This document shows positions 1 to 8,060 of a DNA stretch of 64,000 bases, in pieces. The translations under genes and the position numbers were made by a program. Positions within the stretch are counted from its first letter, which is position 1, and each line of letters begins with the position of its first letter. Below the pieces are notes generated by a model. That model searched no databases and was not told the origin of the DNA. It worked only from the letters and a program-made list of their open reading frames with translations. The DNA is from CAZJYI01 sp964550025 (lineage in GTDB: Bacteria; Verrucomicrobiota; Kiritimatiellia; UBA8416; CAYOBW01), in the NCBI GenBank assembly GCA_964550025.1, contig CAZJYI010000009.1, positions 1 to 64,000 of the forward strand, written 5' to 3'.

Positions 1-89
1 AGCACGTCGGGCCAGACGGCCGCGTGCAGTTCCTTGTACTCGGGGATCTTCTCTTCCCTGACACCAATGACCGTTCCGTATCGTTTCAT
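1..89 (-). CDS. rhaM: L-rhamnose mutarotase, N-terminal part (runs off the window)
   Basis: Only the first 29 codons are inside the window. They begin MKRYGTVIGVREEKIPEYKE and continue to a HAAVWPDVL segment. This is the start of the RhaM/DUF718 mutarotase family, whose members interconvert alpha and beta anomers of L-rhamnose in the cytoplasm. The ATG is preceded by a strong AAAGGAGGA ribosome site, and there is no signal peptide, unlike the exported paralogue at 5047-5820. It is the last visible gene of the minus-strand ABC importer operon and starts 16 bases after the fused permease/binding protein gene. The order ATPase, permease, permease, binding protein, mutarotase resembles rhizobial rhamnose loci, which is the main reason to assign L-rhamnose as the likely substrate. 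The 3' end is not visible. Confidence 0.85.
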   Translation of the reverse strand, partial: MKRYGTVIGVREEKIPEYKELHAAVWPDV

Positions 90-105
90 GGATAGTCCTC
101 CTTTG

Positions 106-2370
106 CTACCACTGCGCCGGCATGAAGTCGTCGACGTCTTTTTGCGTGATAATGTGTTTCCTCAGGTAGCGAACGGGTTCGAGGGTTCTCCCCTGAAACC
201 ACTCGGCCGCTGCGTGTACGCAGGAGGCTCCATCCCCTTCCGCCGACTGATAGCTGATCGCGAGCACCTGGCCGTCCTTAACGGCATCCATGCCCGTCTT
301 GCAGTTTCCGGCTGCCACGATGATCACGTCCGTGCGGTTCGCCTTGCGCAGTGCCTCCAGGGCACCCGTTAAGGCAAAACCGTCACCGGCAAGGACGAGA
401 CCTTTGAGCTCGTCGCCGAACTTCGTCAGCCAGGCGCCGACGAGTTGCATCGTGCTTTCCATCTTGAGATTGGACGTGTCCATGGCCAACAGTTCCATGT
501 CGGGAGCGTACGTCCCGAGCTCGCTGACGGGAGCAAATGTCCTCGAGAAGAAGGGCGAGCTGCCGGGCATATGCCTCACGATGGCGTACCCGCCTTTCTT
601 GTCCATCGCGTCGGCAAACACACGGGCGAGCATCCGCATCTGTCCCCAGTCATCCGGCCCGGTCCAGGCCAGGCAGTAGCGCATGGCCTCGTTGCAGGGA
701 ATCGTGTTCGAGGTGATGCACGGTATGCCGGCCTTGTTGATGCGGCGAAGCAACGGCGTACAGGCCGTCGTGTCAACGGGAGCGAGGATGATCATGTCCG
801 GCCGCTCGCTGATGGCCAGGTCGGTCTGCTGTGACTGCAGATCGATGTTCCAGTTGCCGCTGAAGCTCTTAACGCGGAAGCCGTACGCCTTCGCGAGCGC
901 GTTGAATCCCCTCAGGTAGGCCGTCCAGTATGGGTGATCACCCGCCCGCAGCAGCACGATGAGCTTGCCCGCCGGCCCGTCACCGGGTGACTCGGGCATG
1001 ACGGTCTTCTCGACCTTCCACCCCGCGTACTCGATGTCCCACCAGTGGCCCGCGTCGGTCTTGGGAAGCGCGGCGGGGTCTTGCGGACGGGGGGGGATGA
1101 CCGGAGTCTCCAACTCCTTCACGACATACGGCTGGTTATCCGTTCCGCACAGCGTATACACGTCGACCTCGCTCGCCGCGGGCGTACCGGTATTCGCAGG
1201 TTGCGCGTAGCCCCCCCTGCCGGAGGCGTGATGGAAGTACATGGCCGTAATGGCGACAATTCCGACAACGGCCACAATCGTCAGGCAGATCAACGGCAGC
1301 CTGTCCTTCTGGTGCATGGCGTCTTCTCCTTCTTCTTGTTCACTATCGTCGACGGGAGCGCCCCAGCCCGCTTCGACCTCCTTCACCAGGTCCGGACGCA
1401 GACCCTTCAACAGTTCGTGGCGGTAGATCGCATATGCTTCGTAGAGCACGACGAGGGCAAGAATGAGGCCGTTGACGAATATCTGGACTTCGAAGCCCCA
1501 CCCGAATTTCCAGATACCGTTGAACAGCGTCGTGAGCATGAGTACGGCAAAATAGCTATTCAGGACGCTGCCCTTGCCGCCCGTCATGGTCGTGCCTCCG
1601 ATAATGACGGCTGCCAGGACAGTCAGCAGGGTTCGCATCCCCAGGGTGGGTTCCGATGTCATTGTACTGAGGCCCGCGGCGAAGATCGAGCCGGCGATGG
1701 CCGCGTAGAGGCCGCAAAGGAGGAAGCCCGCGATCAGGTAACGGTCCCGGTTGAGTCCCGCCAGCCAGGCCGTCTCCGCATTTCCTCCCACCATCACGAG
1801 ATTGCGTCCCACGCGGGTGAACTTCAGGACGACCTGGGTGGCGGCGACAAGCAGGATCGTCACAAGCACCATGGGGGTCAACAGCGGCAGCACAGGTTCT
1901 GTCAGCCAGTCGGCGAAGCGCCAATCGGTGATGTTCTTGGAGCCGCCCCCGCTGTACAGGTACATCAATCCCATGACGATGGTCATCGTGCCCAGGGTTA
2001 CGATGAAAGCGTTGATGCGGGCCTTGACAACCAGCAGACCGTTTACCACCCCCACGGCACACCCGGCCAGCAGGGCCGCCCCGATGCTGCCCGGCCAGCC
2101 GATGGACGGTTGCAGGCCGATCGTGAGCATGCCGCACAGCATGACTACCGCCCCAATGGAGAGGTCGAGCCGGCCCAGGATGAAGATGAGCGTAAACCCA
2201 ATGGCTGCGATGCCGTTCAGGCATGCGCCGTTCAAAATGGTCGTCACGTTATCCACGGAGAGAAAACGGGGCGCTGACAGCGACATGAGCGTGAACACGG
2301 CGGCCAGCATCACCGGGGCCCGGTTGTTGTTGAGCCACCTCGTCACGGCGGTTTTCCGTTCACTCCGCAT
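106..2370 (-). CDS. sugar ABC permease fused in frame to its membrane-anchored substrate-binding protein
   Basis: A 754-residue protein. Residues 1 to about 330 are an RbsC/RhaP-type inner-membrane permease with multiple hydrophobic segments and a GGTTMTGGKGS loop typical of BPD_transp_2 permeases. A charged cytoplasmic linker (DDSEQEEGED) is followed by one transmembrane helix (LPLICLTIVAVVGIVAI) and then a periplasmic-binding-protein fold of about 350 residues. The topology is consistent: the permease ends inside, the extra helix crosses, and the binder sits outside. The start at 2370 was chosen because it follows a G-rich ribosome site and overlaps the previous gene by only 11 bases; the longer reading adds 19 unlikely residues. 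An internal ATG at 1317 has AGGAG eight bases upstream, so a separate anchored binder may also be made. Substrate is inferred as L-rhamnose or a related sugar from the adjacent mutarotase. Confidence 0.85.
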   Translation of the reverse strand: MRSERKTAVTRWLNNNRAPVMLAAVFTLMSLSAPRFLSVDNVTTILNGACLNGIAAIGFTLIFILGRLDLSIGAVVMLCGMLTIGLQPSIGWPGSIGAALLAGCAVGVVNGLLVVKARINAFIVTLGTMTIVMGLMYLYSGGGSKNITDWRFADWLTEPVLPLLTPMVLVTILLVAATQVVLKFTRVGRNLVMVGGNAETAWLAGLNRDRYLIAGFLLCGLYAAIAGSIFAAGLSTMTSEPTLGMRTLLTVLAAVIIGGTTMTGGKGSVLNSYFAVLMLTTLFNGIWKFGWGFEVQIFVNGLILALVVLYEAYAIYRHELLKGLRPDLVKEVEAGWGAPVDDSEQEEGEDAMHQKDRLPLICLTIVAVVGIVAITAMYFHHASGRGGYAQPANTGTPAASEVDVYTLCGTDNQPYVVKELETPVIPPRPQDPAALPKTDAGHWWDIEYAGWKVEKTVMPESPGDGPAGKLIVLLRAGDHPYWTAYLRGFNALAKAYGFRVKSFSGNWNIDLQSQQTDLAISERPDMIILAPVDTTACTPLLRRINKAGIPCITSNTIPCNEAMRYCLAWTGPDDWGQMRMLARVFADAMDKKGGYAIVRHMPGSSPFFSRTFAPVSELGTYAPDMELLAMDTSNLKMESTMQLVGAWLTKFGDELKGLVLAGDGFALTGALEALRKANRTDVIIVAAGNCKTGMDAVKDGQVLAISYQSAEGDGASCVHAAAEWFQGRTLEPVRYLRKHIITQKDVDDFMPAQW

Positions 2371-3349
2371 CCCGCCCCCCTCGCCGCAGCCAGTGCTGCT
2401 GCAAGCCGACGATAACGATGAAGACAACGCCGGTGAGAATGTTTTGCCGGAAGGACGTAATCCCGCAAAACGTCATGATGTTCTCCAAGATCCCCATGAC
2501 CAGGACGCCGCCCAGCACGCCCAGCATGTTGCCGCGGCCGCCGCTCAACATGACGCCGCCGATCACCACGGCCGTCACGGCTTTGAAGTCATACCCCTGC
2601 CCGGTGTCGAACAGCCCCAGTTTCTTCGTCGAGGTGAGGAAGATCCCGGCGACTGAGGCGGCAAACGCTGCCACGACGAAGTTCAGCGTTACCAAGCGGG
2701 ACACGCGAAGACCGGACGTCTCCGCCGCGGCGCGCGACGACCCCACGTAGCGCGACTCGCGTCCAAAGCGCGTCCCGATCATCACCAGGTGTCCCGTCAC
2801 CAGCATTCCCAGCATCACCAGCACGACCAGCGGCACCGGGCCTGCCATGATCTGAGAGATATGGATGAAGGCCGCACCGGCTGTTCCGGGTTCAGTGTCC
2901 GGGTAGACCTGTTTGTTGCCCCAGGTGAATCGCATGAACCCTTCCATGAAGAAGGCAACCGCCAGCGTCCACAGGATCGGATTGGCCCTGAACCGGCCAA
3001 TCACAAGACCGTTGAGCATCCCGATGCTCATGCCCGCAGCCATACCGCAAACCAGCGCCAGGGCAAGTCCAAAAGGAAGCGCTGCCACCGTGACGCAGCC
3101 GGAGAAGGCCATGATAGAGGGCACCGACAGATCGGCAAGGTTGCCCGAGTAGGTCACGAACGCCATGCCGGAAGCCACGATTCCCAGCAGCGCAACGGCA
3201 TTGAGGATCGTCATCACGTTCTCGACAGTCAGGAAGCGTGACAACACGTGGTCTTCCCCGGTGACCAGCGCGAACACCCCGATGCAACCCAGTAATAGCA
3301 CGGCGACGCAGGTCCCCGGCACCCCGATATGGTCCAGCACTCTCTTCAT
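2360..3349 (-). CDS. sugar ABC transporter permease (RbsC/RhaP type)
   Basis: A 329-residue polytopic inner-membrane protein of the BPD_transp_2 family, the usual permease of ribose/rhamnose-type importers. It has an N-terminal hydrophobic segment (VAVLLLGCIGVFALV), further helices throughout, and the conserved GGVMLSGGRGNMLG loop near residue 270 that corresponds to the EAA-like ATPase contact. Its ATG overlaps the stop codon of the ATPase gene by four bases (ATGA), which indicates translational coupling. It overlaps the fused permease/binding protein gene downstream by 11 bases. With that gene it would form the heterodimeric membrane pore. Length is normal for the family and no defects are seen. 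Substrate specificity cannot be read from this subunit alone. Confidence 0.9.
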   Translation of the reverse strand: MKRVLDHIGVPGTCVAVLLLGCIGVFALVTGEDHVLSRFLTVENVMTILNAVALLGIVASGMAFVTYSGNLADLSVPSIMAFSGCVTVAALPFGLALALVCGMAAGMSIGMLNGLVIGRFRANPILWTLAVAFFMEGFMRFTWGNKQVYPDTEPGTAGAAFIHISQIMAGPVPLVVLVMLGMLVTGHLVMIGTRFGRESRYVGSSRAAAETSGLRVSRLVTLNFVVAAFAASVAGIFLTSTKKLGLFDTGQGYDFKAVTAVVIGGVMLSGGRGNMLGVLGGVLVMGILENIMTFCGITSFRQNILTGVVFIVIVGLQQHWLRRGGRDAE

Positions 3350-4854
3350 GGAAGTTGCCCGTTGGCCGCCAGCAGCGCGGACTCCTCCGTCATGTCCTCT
3401 TTGCGCATCTCGCCGATGAGACGTCCGTTACGCAGCACCAAGGCGCGGTCGGACAGCCCCACCAGCTCCGGAAGGTCGGAGCTCAGCAACAGGACGGCGG
3501 CTCCGGCGTCCGCCAGCGCCATGATCGCTTCGTGGATGCGCCGCTTGGCTTTCACATCCACGCCGCGGCTCGGCTCGTCCAGGATGAGCACGACCGGTTG
3601 CTTTGCCAGCCACTTGCCCAGCAGGACCTTTTGCTGGTTGCCACCCGACAGGTTGGCCACGTCCGTTTCGGGGGAAGCCGCCGCGACCTGCAACGCATCG
3701 AGTTGCTCGGCGATGACGGCCCGGTCCCGGCCCGCCCGGTAGACGCCCCACGTGGAATGCGAGGCAGTCAGGGCGGACACCAGGTTGCGGCTGACGGGCA
3801 GCCGCAGGAAGAGGCCGCTGTTCTTGCGGTCCTCGCTGAGGTACACCAGCCCGCGCGCCACCGCTCCGGGATAGTCCTCGAGCGGGAGGTCTGCCCCGTC
3901 CAGGATCACCCGTCCCGCATGTGCGGGATCCAACCCGCACAGGCTGCGGGCCAGCTCGCTGCGTCCCGCCCCGGCCAGGCCGACCAGGCCGAGGATTTCG
4001 CCACGGCGGAGTTCGAACCCGACGTCGTGGACGAAACCGTATCGCGTGAGATGCTCGACCTTGAGCACGGCTTCCCCAAGCGTCGGCCGGCGCTGATGAT
4101 AGAATTGGTCGATACTCTGTCCCACCATCATCTGAATGAGAGACTCCTGCGTGACGTCGGCGATGTTCTCCGTGCCGACATGTCGCCCGTCGCGCATGAC
4201 GGTGACGCGGTCCGAGATCCGGAAGACCTCCGGCAGGTGGTGCGAGATGTACACGATAGCCAGGCCGCGTTCGCGGAGTTTCTCAACAATCTCGAACAGC
4301 CGCTCTACTTCTTCGCGGGAAAGGGCGGAGGTAGGTTCATCCATGACCAGGATGCAGGGGTTGCGCGCCAGGACCTTGGCAATCTCGACAAGTTGCGCCT
4401 CGTGCTGACTGATCTCCTCCACGCGCGTCTCGGGATCGAGGTGATCGAGCCCCACCTGCTTCAGGCAGTGCCGCGCCCGGCTGCGCATCGCCTTGCGGTC
4501 CACGAGCCCGCCGCGCTTAGCGGGCAGGCGTCCGGCCAGGAGGTTCTCGGCAATGCTGATGGGCTGTGCCAGACTCAGTTCCTGGTACACCATGCCGATG
4601 CCGTAGCCGCAGGCCTCGGCAGGAGAATGCAGTCGCACGGCCTGGTTGCTGACGTAGATCTGTCCCGTGTAGTCGTTGAAGGCCCCCGCGAGCATTCTCA
4701 TCAGCGTCGACTTGCCGGCGCCGTTCTCGCCCATCAGGGCGTGGACCTCGCCGGCACGCACCTCGAAATCGACGCCGTCGACCGCCAGCGTTCCGGGAAA
4801 ACGTTTGGAGACGTTCTCCATCCTCAGCGCAATGCCAATGTCGTTAGCAGCCAT
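3346..4854 (-). CDS. sugar ABC transporter ATPase with two nucleotide-binding domains (RbsA/RhaT type)
   Basis: A 502-residue cytoplasmic ATPase with tandem ABC domains, as in ribose, xylose and rhamnose importers. Domain 1 has Walker A GENGAGKST, a degenerate signature (SQHEAQLVEIAKVLA) and Walker B ILVMDEPTSAL. Domain 2 has a degenerate Walker A (GLAGAGRSEL), an intact LSGGNQQKV signature and Walker B VLILDEPSRGVD. This asymmetry is normal for the RbsA class. The ATG at 4854 (MAANDIG) was preferred over an upstream TTG at 4905, because family similarity starts at IALRMENVSKRFPG. The ribosome site is weak (TTGGGTGA), and the start lies inside the tail of the URO-D relic at 4844-4918, which could supply re-initiation. 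It is the first full gene of the importer operon. Confidence 0.92.
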   Translation of the reverse strand: MAANDIGIALRMENVSKRFPGTLAVDGVDFEVRAGEVHALMGENGAGKSTLMRMLAGAFNDYTGQIYVSNQAVRLHSPAEACGYGIGMVYQELSLAQPISIAENLLAGRLPAKRGGLVDRKAMRSRARHCLKQVGLDHLDPETRVEEISQHEAQLVEIAKVLARNPCILVMDEPTSALSREEVERLFEIVEKLRERGLAIVYISHHLPEVFRISDRVTVMRDGRHVGTENIADVTQESLIQMMVGQSIDQFYHQRRPTLGEAVLKVEHLTRYGFVHDVGFELRRGEILGLVGLAGAGRSELARSLCGLDPAHAGRVILDGADLPLEDYPGAVARGLVYLSEDRKNSGLFLRLPVSRNLVSALTASHSTWGVYRAGRDRAVIAEQLDALQVAAASPETDVANLSGGNQQKVLLGKWLAKQPVVLILDEPSRGVDVKAKRRIHEAIMALADAGAAVLLLSSDLPELVGLSDRALVLRNGRLIGEMRKEDMTEESALLAANGQLP

Positions 4855-4918
4855 ATTCACCCAAGTCCAGTGGGTGTACACCGTACTCCCGGGCCAGTTT
4901 GACAATCAAGCCATACAT
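4844..4918 (-). pseudogene. C-terminal relic of a URO-D-family gene
   Basis: A 24-codon reading frame on the minus strand encodes a peptide whose last 20 residues resemble the C-terminal tail of the complete URO-D-like protein encoded at 7997-9220: REYGVHPLDLGE here against REYGTYPLELGE there. By eye, 12 of 20 aligned residues are identical, starting at Y of YGLIVKL / YDYIIEL. Upstream of the ATG the frame stays open but no longer resembles the family, so the rest of the gene appears to be lost. The frame ends at TAA eleven bases inside the ABC ATPase gene in another frame. It may be a deletion remnant of an operonic paralogue that once preceded the importer, now kept as a leader peptide. An alternative is chance similarity in a short window. 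Confidence 0.5.
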
Positions 4919-5046
4919 TTGCCCTGGGATGCCTCCCGCTCCTGATCTTGACTTCGGTGCCGCGTTTCTTCTAGGGTCTCCTCCTGCGAGGGGCGTCTTG
5001 AGACAGGCATCGGGCGAACTGCCGGGACATGATCACGGAGATTGAG

Positions 5047-5820
5047 ATGACACCAAGAAAACTGCTGGCTCTGTTGATGCTGCTTCTTGCGGCTTCCGCC
5101 GTGATGGCCTTCTCGCCATACGAGAACCACGTGCTTTCGGCCAAGGTCAAACGTGCTGCACTTATCGCCTCGGCCAAACCGGGTGAGGAAGCGGCAGTGA
5201 ACGCGGCACTCAAGGGGCTGTCCGCAAAGAAGGCCGTTGCAGCCCTGGAGAATGCCGGTATCAGCAACCTGAGCTGCTACAGGAAGGAACTGAGCGGCAA
5301 GACCTGGGTGATGGTCTACTTCGATTACGAAGGAGAGGACTACCTTCAGGCGGCAAAGGACTTCGAGTCGGCGGGCGATGCCGTCAAGGCCCTGAACAAG
5401 CTGATCGCCCCCCATCCCCGCGCGAAACGCTACGACACCACCTGGCTGCAGATGGAGTGGATCTGCTACATCCGCGGCTCCTTGAGCGAAGCAGATGCAG
5501 CGAACGCGTATTCCATGGTCACCACCATCAAACCGGAGAAGGAAAAGGAGTACCGCATCCTCCATCAGTCGGTATGGCCCGGCGTGGTTGACCAGATGGC
5601 GCGCGGCAACAACCGCCACTTTTCCGTGTTCCTCGTGGAAATCGGCGAGACGATATACGAGTTCTTCTACGTCGAGTATGTCGGTACCGACGCGAAGAAA
5701 GACGGCGAGATGAACGAGACCGACCCCGTCAACATCCGCTGGTGGAAACACACGGACGCCTGTCAGGAACCGCTTCCCGGCGAGAAGGGCATTTGGTCAA
5801 TGATGGACAAGATTGAATAG
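5047..5820 (+). CDS. exported tandem-domain L-rhamnose mutarotase-like protein
   Basis: A 257-residue protein with a clear signal peptide (MTPRKLLALLMLLLAASAVMA, cleavage expected before FSPYEN). The second half is a textbook RhaM domain: MVTTIKPEKEKEYRILHQSV, WPGVVDQMARGNNRHFSVF, and a C-terminal WWKHTDACQE. The first half has the same layout in diverged form (AALIASAKPGEEAAVNAAL, then WVMVYFDYEG and RAKRYDTTWLQMEW), so it is an internal duplication. Usual RhaM proteins are about 105 residues, single-domain and cytoplasmic. The start at 5047 was chosen over 5029 because GGAG sits six bases upstream. The gene is divergent from the ABC importer and is followed after 35 bases by a solute symporter, suggesting that anomer conversion happens outside the cytoplasm to feed that transporter. 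Catalysis by the first domain is uncertain. Confidence 0.85.
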   Translation: MTPRKLLALLMLLLAASAVMAFSPYENHVLSAKVKRAALIASAKPGEEAAVNAALKGLSAKKAVAALENAGISNLSCYRKELSGKTWVMVYFDYEGEDYLQAAKDFESAGDAVKALNKLIAPHPRAKRYDTTWLQMEWICYIRGSLSEADAANAYSMVTTIKPEKEKEYRILHQSVWPGVVDQMARGNNRHFSVFLVEIGETIYEFFYVEYVGTDAKKDGEMNETDPVNIRWWKHTDACQEPLPGEKGIWSMMDKIE

Positions 5821-5855
5821 TCAGACGGTGTGTCCGTTAACCGGAGAAGAGAACC

Positions 5856-8060
5856 ATGGTGGGCAACATACAGATCGAACAGCTTGATCTCATCGTCATA
5901 GCCGTCTACTTCATCGGCATCGTCGGCATCGGCCTCTGGGCGGGAAGAAAACGGAAGAGCCACACTGACAGCGACTCGTATTTCCGTGCCGGCGGCACAT
6001 TGACCTGGCCGATGATCGGACTTGCCCTGTTTTCAACCAATATCTCGACGATCCACATGGTCGGCTTTGCGGGAGAGGGCTATCGGACCGGACTGACGTA
6101 TGGGAACTTCGAGTGGATGGCGCCATTCCTCCTGATCGTGCTGGCGCTGTTCTTTGCGCCCTTCTACCTGAAGTCACGAATCGCGACCTTGCCTGACTTC
6201 CTCGAAAAGCGCTATTGCGGCACCTGCCGCAACTGGCTTGCAGGACTGAGCATCGTTTCAGCGGTATTCATCCATATAGGGTTCACGCTCTATACGGGTG
6301 CACTGGTGATCAAGGTACTTTTCGGCATTCCCATCATGGCCAGTATTGTGGCCGCGGCCGTTCTGACAGGTATCTACACGGTCATAGGCGGACTGCTGGC
6401 CGTGGTGGTCACCGGCGCACTGCAGACGGTCATCCTCCTGGCCGGATCGATCATTCTCACGATCATCGCATACGTCAAGATCGGTGGCTGGGAAGGACTC
6501 GCACAATTCGTCGAGCCCGCAAAACTGACCATTCTGCGTCCGTCCAGCGATCCCGCCAACTTGCCGTGGTACTCCGTGTTTCTGGGCTATCCCATCATCG
6601 GACTCTGGTACTGGTGTGCGGACCAGACGATCGTACAGCGTGTGCTCGGAGCCAGGGACAGCAACCATGCGCGTACGGGGCCGCTGTTTGCCGGATTTCT
6701 CAAGATCCTGCCGGTTTTCGTCTTCTTCCTGCCCGGAGTGGTCTACCTGGGCCTCGTCAGCCGCGGTGACTTCGCCCCCCTGGGAAGTCCGGACGAGTGC
6801 TTCTCGTTGGCAATACAGAACCTCCTTCCCACGGGGGTCACCGGACTTATGGCCGCCGCCCTGCTGGCGGCGTTGATGAGTACCGTGGCCGGTGCCTTGA
6901 ACTCGATAGCCACGTTGGTCAGCTACGATCTCTACAGGCAATGGAAACCGGATGCGTCTGACAGGAAGCTCATCCTGGTAGGCCAGGTGGCAACTGTCGT
7001 CTGCATGGTGGTATCGATCTTCTGGTCGAAGTACATTGGGCGATTCGAGAGTGTTTACAAAGGGTGCGTTGACCTCATCTGCTATGTTGCGCCTCCGATC
7101 ACCACGGTGTTCCTGTTCGGCGTGTTCTGGAAGCGGGCGTCAAACAAGGCCGCGATATGGACGATGGCACTCGGTTCCCTCATGGGACTGGGTGTGTTTA
7201 TCGTCGATTGGAACGACTACTTCGGTTGGTCGATGCCGGGGCTGATGGCAGGTTTCTGGTTATTCTGCATCTGCTCGGCCATCATGTTCGTCGCCTCGCT
7301 GATCAGGCCGCACTCCCACACCGACGAGAGCATCAAGCTGGTCTGGGAAAACCCGATGGCGGCTCTCAAGGACAAGGGCTGGCCCGCGCTGGCAAACTAC
7401 AAGTTTCTCTCGTTAGCCCTCTTCGTGACAATGGTCGTCTGCTACGTCAGCTTCCTCAATCCGAAACCCCTGCGCCCTACGGGTCCCGCCGCCGTACGGG
7501 CAGGCCTGCAGTGCAGCGTCTATGAGAGTCCCGCCCGGCATCTGCACGACTTCATGTTTGCCTCGGAGAAACCGGCTCCTGCCGAATCGGAAGTGGCCCG
7601 GGACCTGAACAGCCAGGCTGACCTGGCCGAGAACCGCATCTATGAGTACAAGGGCTATTTCGAGGCGTCGGAGACGGGGCTCTACCAGTTCGAGGTGGCT
7701 TCATCCCGAAAGATGGATGTTCGACTGGGCACCGTGACACTGTCCCTGTTTGACGCGACTCCAGCCGAGGACAAGGAGACGGCCCTGACCCGTTCCTACA
7801 GAGGACAGGTCCACCTTGAAGAAGGTCACCATGTCTTTGCCTTGTACTACTACTCGTCCGTACCGTGGACGGACATAGAGAAGCCCGAACGCAAGGAGGC
7901 GTGGAGCAAGGACCCCAGGCAGTTCAAGCTGGGCCATATCCTGCCAGGCGGGTCGGAAGTCACCGCCGTTCCGGCCGAAGCGTTCACGCATGACGATCAA
8001 CCGTCAACGTCGGTGAGTGGGACGACCTCTTCGTCGGATTCGCCCAGCTCCAGCGGGTAG
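5856..8060 (+). CDS. sodium:solute symporter with C-terminal PA14-like extracytoplasmic domain
   Basis: A 734-residue protein. Residues 1 to about 540 are an SSS-family transporter (SglT-like): LDLIVIAVYFIGIVGIGLWAG, then the conserved GGTLTWPMIGLALFSTNIS sodium-site helix and ATLPDFLEKRYCGTCRNW. Such carriers import sugars or related solutes with Na+. After the last helix (FLSLALFVTMVVCYVSFL) comes a soluble stretch of about 190 residues with YEYKGYFEASETGLYQFEVAS, a pattern typical of PA14/CHB_HEX_C_1 beta-sandwich carbohydrate-binding modules. It should face the periplasm. The start follows GGAGAAGAG. The last 22 codons (rich in S, T and D) overlap the 3' end of the convergent URO-D gene by 64 bases and probably carry no function. 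It is likely co-transcribed with the tandem mutarotase, so a deoxysugar substrate is inferred, not shown. Confidence 0.88.
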   Translation: MVGNIQIEQLDLIVIAVYFIGIVGIGLWAGRKRKSHTDSDSYFRAGGTLTWPMIGLALFSTNISTIHMVGFAGEGYRTGLTYGNFEWMAPFLLIVLALFFAPFYLKSRIATLPDFLEKRYCGTCRNWLAGLSIVSAVFIHIGFTLYTGALVIKVLFGIPIMASIVAAAVLTGIYTVIGGLLAVVVTGALQTVILLAGSIILTIIAYVKIGGWEGLAQFVEPAKLTILRPSSDPANLPWYSVFLGYPIIGLWYWCADQTIVQRVLGARDSNHARTGPLFAGFLKILPVFVFFLPGVVYLGLVSRGDFAPLGSPDECFSLAIQNLLPTGVTGLMAAALLAALMSTVAGALNSIATLVSYDLYRQWKPDASDRKLILVGQVATVVCMVVSIFWSKYIGRFESVYKGCVDLICYVAPPITTVFLFGVFWKRASNKAAIWTMALGSLMGLGVFIVDWNDYFGWSMPGLMAGFWLFCICSAIMFVASLIRPHSHTDESIKLVWENPMAALKDKGWPALANYKFLSLALFVTMVVCYVSFLNPKPLRPTGPAAVRAGLQCSVYESPARHLHDFMFASEKPAPAESEVARDLNSQADLAENRIYEYKGYFEASETGLYQFEVASSRKMDVRLGTVTLSLFDATPAEDKETALTRSYRGQVHLEEGHHVFALYYYSSVPWTDIEKPERKEAWSKDPRQFKLGHILPGGSEVTAVPAEAFTHDDQPSTSVSGTTSSSDSPSSSG

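Noticed and set aside
1045..2277. Long plus-strand frames opposite the ABC permease genes
   Set aside because: They are antisense shadows in a GC-rich region; composition (His, Arg, Gln rich) and lack of domains contrast with the clear permease on the other strand.
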